Origin: Occallatibacter savannae
GTDB lineage: Bacteria; Acidobacteriota; Terriglobia; Terriglobales; Acidobacteriaceae
Direction of reading: 5' to 3'
NCBI RefSeq assembly: GCF_003131205.1
Contig: NZ_QFFY01000003.1
Coordinates: 558,001-622,000, forward strand
DNA: 64,000 nucleotides
The position numbers and the translations under genes are program-made. Shown in pieces: positions 32,012 to 41,200 of this stretch. Numbering within the stretch: position 1 is the stretch's first letter; every line of letters begins with the position of its first letter. Under the pieces are notes generated by a model, which searched no databases, was not told the origin of the DNA, and worked only from the letters and a program-made list of their open reading frames with translations.

Positions 32012-33937
32012 GTGACGAGGTCGAGTCGCGCTGGAATGCCGGTGGTCCGCGATGTGTGCCTGAGGCGGAAAGACCTGCTCGTTGCGGTCGCAGCGGTTTG
32101 CGCGGTGCTGATTGTCCTTGCTCCGCGTGTCCAGGCCCAAGCCAGCGCAGAGGAAGTGGCTGCCAAGTGCAAGCTCGACGCGTCAGAACCGAAGGGCTTG
32201 CCGTTTGGCGCTGATGGGCGGATGAAACTGCTCAGCACCGGCCCTCTGAAGGCGGGAGAACCGAACGAGATTTCGATCGCTCTCACCGGCCCTCCGGTGA
32301 ACTGCATCTTTATCGACGCCGTGGAGCTTGCTGAGCTTCATCACCGCGCGAACGGGACTTCGTACGTAGTGGTCACGCCGACAGAGATGGGGAAAGTTCC
32401 TCTGGTGCTGATGGCGTTCTTCTCTGACGGAGGGTTTGGGACTCTTCAAACTGAGATGGAAGTTGTTCCTTCCGACCGCACTCCAACTGCATTGATCCTG
32501 CAAGGGAGCGGTGAGCCGGGCAGCGATACAGCTCTCGTCCGACTGAGCCTCAAAGACAGCCGGTGGAATCAGGATCCCGCCTACTGGGAACATGTTTATG
32601 CAGCTGCCTTCTATCCGGACTCGAAGAAGCCCGTTGAGATTGCGCCTGAGTTTCTGAAATTTGCTTTCAAGCAGTCACGGGAAAAGCCGGTTCTGGAAAT
32701 TGCGAAGGACGGCGGATTCAAGCCGCTGCGAACGGGCGATGCCCTGCTGAGCGTGACGTTTGGCAACACGACACGGGAGACCTGCATTCAGGTGCGGGAT
32801 GACGTGTTTTGGGGCGACAACACGCGGTGCGATCAGCTTCGTTCTCCGCGGGCTGAGGCACCGCTGGACACGGTGTGGACGGTGAACCCGGATGGGCTGG
32901 GAAGTTCGATCAGCCATTCGGACTTTTTTGTCTCGCGCATTGCAGTGAAGCCGCCGGACCATCCGGTGGCTTTGGCGCAGCCTGTGAGGATTCCGCTGAC
33001 GATAACGGGAGGCACGATTCGCCGGATCACGTATGAGCAGAAACGTGCGGGGAGCAACGCTACGCTTTCGTTCGATCCGCTCATACCGGGTCCGAAGAGA
33101 CCGGTCATGAATTCAGACACGGAAGATGGGCGCTTTCTGGATGGGCCTGATGGGACCAAAATCTTTGAGCTGATCCCGGTGGAGCTGGGTGATGAAACAG
33201 TTCGCATCACGGCGCGGTTCGAGGATGGTGGATTCGATGAGAGATTCTTTCATCTGCGAACTGAACCAACGGACCAGAACCTTGATCGTATTGACATCGA
33301 TTATCGGATTTATCCTCTCGGTCATCCGCACATCGATGTCGGTCTCAAGTACAAGCATCTGCAGAATCCGATCATGCTGCACACGCTCGATCGCGTGAAG
33401 TTCGCAGTGACGCCGACGGATGTTGTTCGTTGCGACTCGGACGGGACAGCACACGAGTTGAAAAACGGTACGGCGATGGTATCGGCGCGACTCGGCAGCG
33501 TCCAGAGCACTCGAAGCATTCGCGTTGATTTGGCTGAGTCGAATCCGAAGCCGCTGGATCGGGTGACGGGAGAGGCTGCACTTGCTGACGATGGGGACGG
33601 ATCGCCTCAGATCGGGATCATCGGAATCTCCGACACACATGGGGTGGACTTCAGAACTTACCTCGGCCGGTCGAAGAGGGTCCTGAAGGCGAAGTGGATG
33701 GAGCTCTTTGGAAGAACGTTCAGCGGTTCGCAGCAGCCGCCGGGGGATGTTGCGATTCGCTTCAAGCTTCTGCCGAACGGATACATCGTGAACGGCAGTA
33801 TGATCCTCGATCGGTCTTCCGGGCACACATCCCTGGATCGCGCGGCGTGGGTGACGATCTCGAATACGCGTTTCGGTCCGTTGCCGGGCGGATTTCAGGG
33901 GACTGTGCAATTGCGTGTGGAGTTCAGAACCTACTAA
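32012..33937 (+). CDS. Large exported protein with C-terminal TonB-like domain
   Basis: A 641-residue protein beginning with a basic segment and one hydrophobic helix or signal (about residues 18-40). Next comes a long beta-rich region with two similar Ig-like turns (AFFSDGGFGTLQTEMEVVPS and ARFEDGGFDERFFHLRTEPT). The end (about 555-641) resembles the TonB C-terminal domain of acidobacterial proteins: FRTYLGRSKRVLKAKWM, VAIRFKLLPNGYIVNGSMIL and LDRAAWVTI. GTG 32012 with AGGAGAG four bases ahead is preferred to the earlier in-frame ATG. Unlike classical TonB it has no Pro-rich spacer. Function unknown; it could contact TonB-dependent receptors such as that at 12615-16205, but this is inference. 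Confidence 0.72.
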   Translation: MTRSSRAGMPVVRDVCLRRKDLLVAVAAVCAVLIVLAPRVQAQASAEEVAAKCKLDASEPKGLPFGADGRMKLLSTGPLKAGEPNEISIALTGPPVNCIFIDAVELAELHHRANGTSYVVVTPTEMGKVPLVLMAFFSDGGFGTLQTEMEVVPSDRTPTALILQGSGEPGSDTALVRLSLKDSRWNQDPAYWEHVYAAAFYPDSKKPVEIAPEFLKFAFKQSREKPVLEIAKDGGFKPLRTGDALLSVTFGNTTRETCIQVRDDVFWGDNTRCDQLRSPRAEAPLDTVWTVNPDGLGSSISHSDFFVSRIAVKPPDHPVALAQPVRIPLTITGGTIRRITYEQKRAGSNATLSFDPLIPGPKRPVMNSDTEDGRFLDGPDGTKIFELIPVELGDETVRITARFEDGGFDERFFHLRTEPTDQNLDRIDIDYRIYPLGHPHIDVGLKYKHLQNPIMLHTLDRVKFAVTPTDVVRCDSDGTAHELKNGTAMVSARLGSVQSTRSIRVDLAESNPKPLDRVTGEAALADDGDGSPQIGIIGISDTHGVDFRTYLGRSKRVLKAKWMELFGRTFSGSQQPPGDVAIRFKLLPNGYIVNGSMILDRSSGHTSLDRAAWVTISNTRFGPLPGGFQGTVQLRVEFRTY

Positions 33938-33961
33938 GTTCCTGCCGGCTTTGGTTGGTCG

Positions 33962-34130
33962 TTTCCACCTCGATCCAACTGACGGCGGATTGAGAATGGG
34001 GCACCCGCTATTTCTGAATTTGAAAACAAGAACGCCCACTCCTGTTGGGGTGGGCGTTCGGATCTCGTTCGTGTGTGTGACTATTCGCATGATTCCCACT
34101 CATCGCGCGCAATAAGCCTGCGCGATGAAT
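33962..34130 (+). repeat. Two variable-stem hairpin elements flanking a terminator
   Basis: Elements at 33962-34006 (TTTCCACCTCGATCC ... GGATTGAGAATGGGGCACCC, stem TCGATCC/GGATTGA with one wobble) and 34092-34130 (stem CATCGCGC/GCGCGATG). A further degenerate right arm, CAATGGGGCAC, follows at about 34150. Confidence 0.75.
34030..34059. terminator. Bidirectional terminator hairpin
   Basis: GAACGCCCACTCC / GGGGTGGGCGTTC, a 13-bp stem with one G-T pair and a TGTT loop. It lies between the convergent ends of the TonB-C gene (plus) and the YciF-like gene (minus). The minus-strand side reads into CTTGTTTTC. Confidence 0.75.
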
Positions 34131-34178
34131 GGGGCTCAGCTTGTCGATCAATGGGGCACTGCCTGTGCCTTAGATCTT

Positions 34179-34709
34179 CTAAGCGGCGGCAGTGGTTTTG
34201 GATTCGCGCTGGGCTTTGGGGTTGGCGCGGTGCGAGATTTCGGTCAGCAGGCGGTCGGCGTGCTTTTCTTCGTCGAGGGTCTGCTGCAGGATCTGCGCGT
34301 GTTCGGCGAGACCCAGGGTCTCCGCCCAGTCACGGGCGCTGCCGTAGGAAGCGATCTCGTAGTGCTCGACCTTTTGCGCGGTGGCGATGAGACCGGCATC
34401 GCGGACTGAACCGGGATCTGTTTCTTTGGTGATGTTTTCGCCGGAGCCGACGATCGCGGTCAGGATTGGATCTTTCTTGTCATCCGCGTCTCCCTTCACG
34501 TCGGTCAGCAGGCGCTGAATGCGCTGAACGTGAACGCGTGTTTCCTGAAGGTGCGACTGGAACGCCTGCTTGAGTTGAGGCTCCTCGGCGTGATCAATCA
34601 TCTTGGGAAGTCCATCGACGATCTGGTTCTCGGTCGAGAGTAGATAGCGGAGTTGTGCAGTGTAGAGTTCGCGAAGACTCTGAAAGTCGTTGGGTGTAAT
34701 CAGTCCCAT
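34179..34709 (-). CDS. YciF-like ferritin-fold protein (DUF892)
   Basis: A 176-residue four-helix bundle protein of the DUF892/YciF family. Features are LRELYTAQLRYLLSTENQIVDGLPKM at the N-terminus, repeated Glu/His positions (EEPQLKQAFQSHLQETRVHVQRI, KVEHYEIASYGSARDWAETLG, DEEKHADRLLTEI) that suit a di-iron site, and a charged tail. It is stress-associated in other bacteria; its activity is not defined. A GAGGTAAAT site precedes ATG 34709. Confidence 0.9.
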   Translation of the reverse strand: MGLITPNDFQSLRELYTAQLRYLLSTENQIVDGLPKMIDHAEEPQLKQAFQSHLQETRVHVQRIQRLLTDVKGDADDKKDPILTAIVGSGENITKETDPGSVRDAGLIATAQKVEHYEIASYGSARDWAETLGLAEHAQILQQTLDEEKHADRLLTEISHRANPKAQRESKTTAAA

Positions 34710-34935
34710 AGATTTACCTCTAATCAATTTGCGTGCGCTCGTTCCCTGCACTTGGAGGTAAGGACCTAAGTACACGTTGTCCCCGCGGGATGGGTTGTAG
34801 TGGAAATCGAGAGTGGATGAAGAAGGTCTGGATGGGGGGCGGGGGTCGCGAGTGGCGGGAAATTTGCGCAACTCGAAGGATGGAGGGCAGTAAGAACTCA
34901 GGCCGCTGCATCTCACTTATTCAGGTGCCTTCTCC

Positions 34936-36231
34936 GTGTCCAACAATTCTTTGACCTCGGTTCTCTTTGTCCTTTTATTGCTCGTGGGCCTGGCGCAGCT
35001 GCTTGGCGCTCTCTTCGTGAAGATGCGGCAGCCCAAGGTGATCGGCGAGATCCTGGCCGGAGTGGTGCTGGGGCCGGCTCTGCTGGGTCGCTTCCCTGCT
35101 CTGGCCGGACTGACGCAGGGCGCGCTGCACAAGAGCGACGTGCTGGAGTTCATCTACTGGCTGGGTCTGCTGCTGCTGATGTTTCTGAGCGGAGCCGAGA
35201 CGCAGCAGCTGTTCACGCGCGAAGAACGGCGCGAGGTGGGCTGGCTGACGGTGGTGGGAACGGGGCTGCCCTTTGCGCTGGGACTGGTGCTGGCGCCCAT
35301 GCTGATCCGGCCGTCGCTGGAGGGTCCGAACGGGAACCGGCTGTCGATGATCATCATTCTCGCTGTGGGCGTGGCGGTGACGTCGGTGCCTGTGGTGTCG
35401 AAGATCTTCACCGATTTGAAGATTCTGCATACGCGGTTTGCACGGCTGGTGTTGGGCGTGGCGGTGCTGGAAGACATCGTGTTGTGGCTGGCCCTGGCCA
35501 TCGCCACGGCGGCGGCAGGCAAGCAGGCGCTCGATCCGCGGAAGATGACGATGCATCTGGGACTGACGCTGGCGTTCTTCGCGCTGGGATTGACGATTGT
35601 GCCGCGGATCGTGAAGCGGATCAACAAGGCCGAATTCAACGTGATGGCGAAGACGAGCCCGGTGGGATACGCCATTGCGGTGCTGCTGGCCTACTGCGCG
35701 GTGGCGGGAGCGCTGGACGTGAGCCTGGTGTTCGCGGCGTTTCTGGCGGGGTTTGCCGTGGTGCACAAGAAGCGGAGGCTCTTCGCGGACGCGCTGGACT
35801 CGATCGGCAAGGTGGCGTTCGCGGTATTCGTGCCGGTGTACTTCGCGATTGTGGGTTTGAAGCTGGACCTGGCTCGCGGGGTGTCGTGGGGCATGATTGC
35901 GGCGTTCGTTCTGGGCACGTGCGCGGTGAAGATTGCGTCGGTTTCGCTGGCGGGGCGGATTGCGGGATTTCGCGGGCTGGACCTGCTGAATCTGGCGATT
36001 ACGACGAACGCGCGGGGCGGGCCGGGGATTGTGCTGGCCAGCGTGGCGTTCGACGCGGGGATCATCAGTTCGCAGTTCTATACTACCCTGGTGATCGCGG
36101 CGGTGGTGACGTCGCAGATAGCCGGGGCGTGGCTGGACTTTGTGCTACGCAAGGGCTGGCCGCTGTTGACGCCGGTTGAGGGCGGGCTGAAGGTTGGGCG
36201 GACAGGAGATAGCCCGTCCATCGCAGCGTAG
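34936..36231 (+). CDS. CPA2 family cation:proton antiporter
   Basis: Inner-membrane Na+/H+ or K+/H+ antiporter of the CPA2 type, 431 residues with about 12-13 helices. VKMRQPKVIGEILAGVVLGPALLG near residues 28-51 is the family opening. The helix pair VGVAVTSVPVVSKIFTDL followed by LGVAVLEDIVLWLALAIA (about residues 140-200) carries the acidic ion-binding residues. There is no C-terminal TrkA-N domain. The start is GTG 34936. The preceding 226 bp hold no recognised gene. Confidence 0.9.
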   Translation: MSNNSLTSVLFVLLLLVGLAQLLGALFVKMRQPKVIGEILAGVVLGPALLGRFPALAGLTQGALHKSDVLEFIYWLGLLLLMFLSGAETQQLFTREERREVGWLTVVGTGLPFALGLVLAPMLIRPSLEGPNGNRLSMIIILAVGVAVTSVPVVSKIFTDLKILHTRFARLVLGVAVLEDIVLWLALAIATAAAGKQALDPRKMTMHLGLTLAFFALGLTIVPRIVKRINKAEFNVMAKTSPVGYAIAVLLAYCAVAGALDVSLVFAAFLAGFAVVHKKRRLFADALDSIGKVAFAVFVPVYFAIVGLKLDLARGVSWGMIAAFVLGTCAVKIASVSLAGRIAGFRGLDLLNLAITTNARGGPGIVLASVAFDAGIISSQFYTTLVIAAVVTSQIAGAWLDFVLRKGWPLLTPVEGGLKVGRTGDSPSIAA

Positions 36232-36358
36232 GGCGCCCGTGTAGGTCGACTTGAGGCGGGCTCGGGGCGGGTTGGATATGGCGGGTTGAACCGTTTGCGC
36301 CCTCCTGCGAATCTCAATACAATAGGTAAGGAAGATTGCAGGAAAGGTCTGTCTCTCG

Positions 36359-36586
36359 ATGGCTAAGGAAAAGATTCACCCCAACTACAACGCGGTGCGC
36401 GTGCTTTGTGCCTGCGGAAACAACTTTGAGACCCGGTCGACCCACAAAGGCGACATCCACGTAGAAATCTGCTCGAACTGCCACCCGTTCTTCACCGGCA
36501 AGCAGCGCCTGGTGGACACGGCAGGACGCGTGGAGCGGTTCCGCCGGAAGTACGCGAAGGCGGAAAAGGCAGCTCCGGCGAAGTAA
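36359..36586 (+). CDS. rpmE: 50S ribosomal protein L31
   Basis: Large-subunit protein of 75 residues. The zinc-binding cysteines of the C+ form of L31 are present: CACG (residues 15-18) and CSNC (residues 38-41). KIHPNYNAV at the start and [22 protein letters not shown] at the end are diagnostic. Followed 24 bp later by an intrinsic terminator. Confidence 0.97.
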   Translation: MAKEKIHPNYNAVRVLCACGNNFETRSTHKGDIHVEICSNCHPFFTGKQRLVDTAGRVERFRRKYAKAEKAAPAK

Positions 36587-36610
36587 AGCAGGAGGAGTTG
36601 CTGACATATC

Positions 36611-36640
36611 AGGCCTCCGCCAAGCGCGGAGGCCTTGTTC
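36611..36640 (+). terminator. Intrinsic terminator of rpmE
   Basis: AGGCCTCCGC / GCGGAGGCCT, a perfect 10-bp stem with a 5-nt loop, followed by TGTTCGTTT. Confidence 0.85.
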
Positions 36641-36649
36641 GTTTAGAGC

Positions 36650-36762
36650 AGTCATCAGTGGTCAGTTTTCAGTTGTCAGTCGGTGCCTTCCAACAGAGGC
36701 GTTCCGCGAACAGCTGTTGCTGAGAACTGATGACTGAGAACTGAGAGCTGGAAACTGGTTCT
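36650..36762. repeat. Inverted pair of heptamer tracts between rpmE and dusB
   Basis: 36652-36683 holds units TCATCAGT, GGTCAGT, TTTCAGT, TGTCAGT. 36724-36760 holds the complementary orientation ACTGATG, ACTGAGA, ACTGAGA, GCTGGAA, ACTGGTT. Together they can fold into a long imperfect hairpin. The second tract runs right up to the dusB ATG and would cover its ribosome-binding site. Confidence 0.8.
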
Positions 36763-38100
36763 ATGGCGGGCAAGGGATTCACGGTGAAGAAGAACTGGGA
36801 CAATCCCATTGAGCATGCGATGCCCGAGGGGGTTCGTGTGCCTGCCGAGATGCGGATAGGGCCGGTGGTGGTGGCGCCAGCCACGGTGCTGGCGCCGATG
36901 GCGGGCGTGACGGATACCGTGTTTCGGCGGTTTATCCGGCATGCCAGCGTTTTTACCAGTGGTCAGGGGTCAGTGGTCAGTGATCAGAGATCAGAGATCA
37001 GTGATCCAAGATCAGAGGTCAGTGATCAGGGGTCAGAGATCAGAGATCAGAGAACAAAGATCAGAGATCAAGGGTCGGATGCCAGGGACCAGGGTGAGGA
37101 TGTTGCGGCGGTTGAGGCTGAGGTGACGAACTCGCAGTCGGGGTGCGGGCTGCTAATGACGGAGTTTACGTCGGCGGACGGTCTGTCGCGGATGCGGGAG
37201 TCGAAGCGGCGGCGGTACCTGACGTTCTATGACGATGAGCACCCGATCGGGGCGCAGCTGTTCGGGTCAAACGCGGAGACGCTGGCGGAGGCTGCGCGGA
37301 TCGTGGAGGACACGGGGTTCGACACGGTTGACCTGAATCTGGGGTGCCCGGCGAAGCGCGTGGTGGGCTGCAATGGCGGTTCGGGGCTGCTGCGGGATTT
37401 GCCGAAGATCGGCGAGATCTTCAGGGCGGTGCGCAAGGCGGTGACGATTCCCTTCACCGTGAAGTTCAGGCTGGGGTGGAATGACGCCCAGATTGTGTGC
37501 GTGGAGCTGGCACGGATGGCGGAGGAAGAGGGGCTCTGCGCCGTTGCGCTGCATGCACGGACGCGCGAGCAGGGGTATAGCGGGCAGGCGCGCTGGGAGT
37601 GGATTGCGGCGGTGAAGCAGGCGGTGCGGATTCCGGTGATTGGGAACGGAGACATCCGTACGCCGGAGGATGCCGCCGCGATGGTGGCGCAGACGGGGTG
37701 CGATGCGGTGATGATTGGGCGGGCGGCCGCGGCTAATCCGTGGATCTTCAGGCAGATCGCGCAGTATACGGCGTCGGGAAGCTACGATAGACCGACCTTT
37801 GCGGACCGTCACCACATGATTCGGGCATACTTTGAGATGCTGCTGGCCGAGGCCGAGGCATCGAAAGAGCTGCCGCGCGATGGGCGCATGGGCGAGACCG
37901 CGGGGAAGATGAAGCAGTTCGCGACCTGGTTTACGCACGGGGTGCCTGGCGGGGCCAAGCTGCGCAAGGCCATCTACACGGCGAAGACGGGTGCCGAGGT
38001 TCTGGATCAGGTGAATGCCTTTTTCGCCGATCCGCCTGCCGGTGCGGAGGCAGAAATCGCTCCGGTTGCGTTCCCGGATTCAGAGCTGGTGTGCGACTAG
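36763..38100 (+). CDS. dusB: tRNA-dihydrouridine synthase with in-frame repeat insertion
   Basis: FMN enzyme that reduces uridine to dihydrouridine in tRNA, 445 residues compared with about 320-350 usually. The TIM-barrel is complete: VLAPMAGVTDTVFRRFI (residues 43-59), LLMTEFTSADGL (130-141), NLGCPAKRVVGCNGGSGLL with the catalytic cysteine, FTVKFRLGW, LHARTREQGYSG, GNGDIRTPEDA and MIGRAAAANPWIF. Between residues about 65 and 125 lies an extra segment with a 7-residue period (SDQRSEI, SDPRSEV, SDQGSEI, RDQRTKI, RDQGSDA). It is encoded by 17 heptamer repeats (36962-37080), inserted after the first barrel element. Residues 1-35 are also longer than usual. The frame is uninterrupted, so the enzyme may tolerate it as a surface loop. 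Confidence 0.93.
   Translation: MAGKGFTVKKNWDNPIEHAMPEGVRVPAEMRIGPVVVAPATVLAPMAGVTDTVFRRFIRHASVFTSGQGSVVSDQRSEISDPRSEVSDQGSEIRDQRTKIRDQGSDARDQGEDVAAVEAEVTNSQSGCGLLMTEFTSADGLSRMRESKRRRYLTFYDDEHPIGAQLFGSNAETLAEAARIVEDTGFDTVDLNLGCPAKRVVGCNGGSGLLRDLPKIGEIFRAVRKAVTIPFTVKFRLGWNDAQIVCVELARMAEEEGLCAVALHARTREQGYSGQARWEWIAAVKQAVRIPVIGNGDIRTPEDAAAMVAQTGCDAVMIGRAAAANPWIFRQIAQYTASGSYDRPTFADRHHMIRAYFEMLLAEAEASKELPRDGRMGETAGKMKQFATWFTHGVPGGAKLRKAIYTAKTGAEVLDQVNAFFADPPAGAEAEIAPVAFPDSELVCD
36962..37080 (+). repeat. Seventeen heptamer repeats inside dusB
   Basis: Seventeen consecutive 7-bp units (GTCAGTG, ATCAGAG and relatives) with no insertions or deletions, 119 bp. In the dusB frame the unit cycles every 21 bp through all three phases. 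At the phase where a terminal TGA would be a stop, the codon is always AGA, GGG or another sense codon. The TGA trinucleotides that remain are all out of frame. Confidence 0.95.
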
Positions 38101-38293
38101 GCGCGTGACATCACGGGTGAAATCAAATAGATAGAATCGGCTCTCGATTCGACATCTCCTGAACCGCAGGTAACGTACCCCAAATTACCTCCGCACCTTT
38201 GTCTGACAACAACTTAGACCAAAGTGGCATGTCCTGCGACGAAACACGTGGCTATAGTTGGGTTACTGAAGATCACGAGGTCCGGCGCATGGA

Positions 38294-41200
38294 ATGGGGT
38301 CGGGGATTCCGGCGGTGGGTGGGGTTTTAGGAGTCCGGAATAAGGGACCGATCCTCGTGCAGTCGTCCTTCGAGAGAGATGGCGCGTTGCAGAATCGAAG
38401 ACCCAATTCGGTCAGGTTTTTTGCGGCAGCAGCACTGGCGGTGGCGATGCTGGGCTCTGTGTGCGCGCGAGTTTCGGCACAGCGATACAGCTTCCGCCAG
38501 TACACGCAGGGGCTGGGCAATCTCAATATCACGGCGATTCAGCAGGACCGCACCGGGTATCTGTGGGTGGGTACGCAGAACGGGCTTTATCGCTACGATG
38601 GCAGCCAGTTTCAGCGATTCGGCGCAAGCCAGGGTATGCCGGATCGCATCATCGACAATCTTTACGTAAGCCAGGATGGGACGCTATGGGTGGGAACGAC
38701 CGCGGGCGTCTATTTCGAGCGCAAGGACGGACAGTTTGCGCAGGTGAAGCTGCCGGTCCCGCTGAATGAATTCACTCATCCGACGGGCACGACATTTGCT
38801 TCGGGCAAGAACGACGAGGTGGTGACGGTTTCGACCAGCCACGGAGTCGTGCTGAGGAAGCGCGGGCCGGATGATTGGACCGCGGAACCATTGAATCTGC
38901 AGGGTGCGTTTATCTGGAGCGTGCTGTACGGGCCGGATGGATCGCTCTGGTATGGATGCGACAAGGAACTGTGCAGACTGAAGGACGGGCATACGACGCT
39001 AATGCGCACGGTGCTCGGACTGCCGGAAGAGCAGTGGCTGACGATGATGGTTGCGCGGGACGGAAACATCTGGATGCGCAGCAATCAGCATATCCTGGAG
39101 CTGTCTCCAGATGGAAGCCGCGCGGATATGCGCGACCTGCCGGGGAAGCCGGTGGCCGAATCTTATCCGCTGCTGGCAGAGGATTCGCAGGGGAGAATCC
39201 TCACTTCGCAGCTCTCGTCGATTGCGCTGTGGGAGAAGGATCACTGGCGGTTCGTTACCGAGCGGAACGGGATCTCGTCTTTCGAGGTGCAGGGGCTGTT
39301 TGTCGACCGCGAAGGCTCGATCTGGATGGGTGTGGTGGGCCATGGGCTGGAGCGCTGGGTGGGCGAGGACAGCTGGGAGGCGTATACCGAGGCTGACGGG
39401 CTGCAGGACAACCTGATATGGTCGTCGATTCGCGACAACCAGGGGCGCTTGTGGATCGGCACGGAGACGGGACTGAGCTTTATTCCTGCCGGATCGAACA
39501 CGGCGAAGGCCTGGCATTTGCCGGGCACGCAGATTTCACGCGCCGGTTCGCTGGAGCTTGGGCCTGACGGAGCTATCTGGCTGGGAAGCATGGCGGGAAG
39601 CCTGACGCGCATCGATGCGAAGAATTTGAGCGGAAGAATGATGAAGATGCCGGCGGTTTATGGACTGCTGGCGGACGGCCCAAACCGGATGTGGATTGCG
39701 ACGGTGACAGGTCTGTACGCGATTGATCCTTCCGATGCGAATGCAAGACCAGAGCCGGTTGTGTCGTCGGCTTTCCCAAAAGGCTCGATGCGGTTCACGA
39801 GCATGAGCAAGGATTTGAAGGGACAGCTCTGGGCCACTTCGGATCACGGTATCTTCAAGCTCGACACCACGGGCTGGCACGCAATTGATGCGGGCGGGTT
39901 CGGAACCAGGCCGGACATTATCGCTGCTGACTGGAAGGGCAACCTATGGGTTGCTGGTCCTTCGCAGGATCTAATGAAGCTGCGCGTTGATGGGACGAAG
40001 GTGGTGTCTGCCGAACACATCGGGCATCCGCCGCTGATGTCAGAAGGAATTGTGGCGCTCCGGGTGGATCGCCGCGGACGGCTGTGGGTGGGCGAGGACG
40101 CTGGTGTGACCGTCTACGACGGCCAGATGTGGCGCAGTTTCACGCAGGACGATGGCCTGATCTGGAACGACACGGACAGCTTTGCCATCTACGAAGATCG
40201 CGACGGGAGCATGTGGATCGGGACATCAGCGGGTCTGAGCCACCTGATCAAGCCGGAAAATGCGCTGGCCGGATCGCCGCCTCCGCCGGCCATTTCGCAG
40301 GTATCGTTCGGATTGACGGAAGTGACGGACGGCGGCTCCGTGAAGTGGAGTTCGAACGCGCCGCTGACTGTCTCAATGGCGCTGCTTTCGTTCAAGGACA
40401 CGCAGGACATCGGGATTCGCTACCGGCTCGTGGGAGAGCAGGATTCGGCGTGGGAGAACACGCGCGAACTGACGGTGCACTTCCGGCATTTGCTCCCCGG
40501 GAACTATCGTTTTGAGGTGGAAGCGGTGAATGCGGCCGGCAGCTCAGTTTCTCCGCGGGCTTCGTTCTCGTTCAGAATCGCTCCGCTGTGGTGGCAGAAT
40601 GTCTATCTGCAGCGCGGGCTGGGTGTACTGTGCCTAGTGCTGGCTGTGTGGGCGTGGCGACGCCGTGTGGGTCAGCTGATGCGCCAGAAGCGGCAGCTGG
40701 AAGAAGCAGTTCGGGATCGCACGAAGGACCTGGAGAAAGAGAAGACGGAGCTGGTCCGCACGCGCGAACAGATGCGGCACTTCGCGGAGCATGATGGGCT
40801 GACCGGACTGTGGAATCACCGCATTATCGTGGAGCGCCTACGCGGAGAGGTCGACCGGTCGATGCGCGACGGCAGCCCCCTGGCGGTGATCCTGGCCGAT
40901 CTCGATTACTTCAAGCAGATCAACGATGCCATGGGCCACGTGTATGGCGACATGACGCTGCGCGAAACGGCGGCGCTCTTCCAGAAGGTTGTGCGCAGCT
41001 ATGACTGGGTGGGGCGATACGGCGGCGAGGAGTTTCTGCTGATTCTGCCGGGGTCGAGCATCGATGCGGCGCGCGATCGGGCTGAGCAGCTGCGCAAGAT
41101 TCTGGAGAACGCCGTGATCGGCGAGGGCGACAGGAAGTTTTCTGTCACGGCGAGCTTCGGCGTGGCCGCGGGGTTCCCGACGAACTACGAAGAGATGATT

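Noticed and set aside
33113..34099. 328-codon open frame on the minus strand opposite the TonB-C gene
   Set aside because: High-GC antisense frame without signal, domain or ribosome site. The plus-strand protein has a signal peptide and recognisable domain, and part of the antisense frame runs through hairpin repeats.
36962..37080. CRISPR array as an explanation for the regular repeats
   Set aside because: Units are 7 bp and directly adjacent with no spacers, and no cas genes are present.
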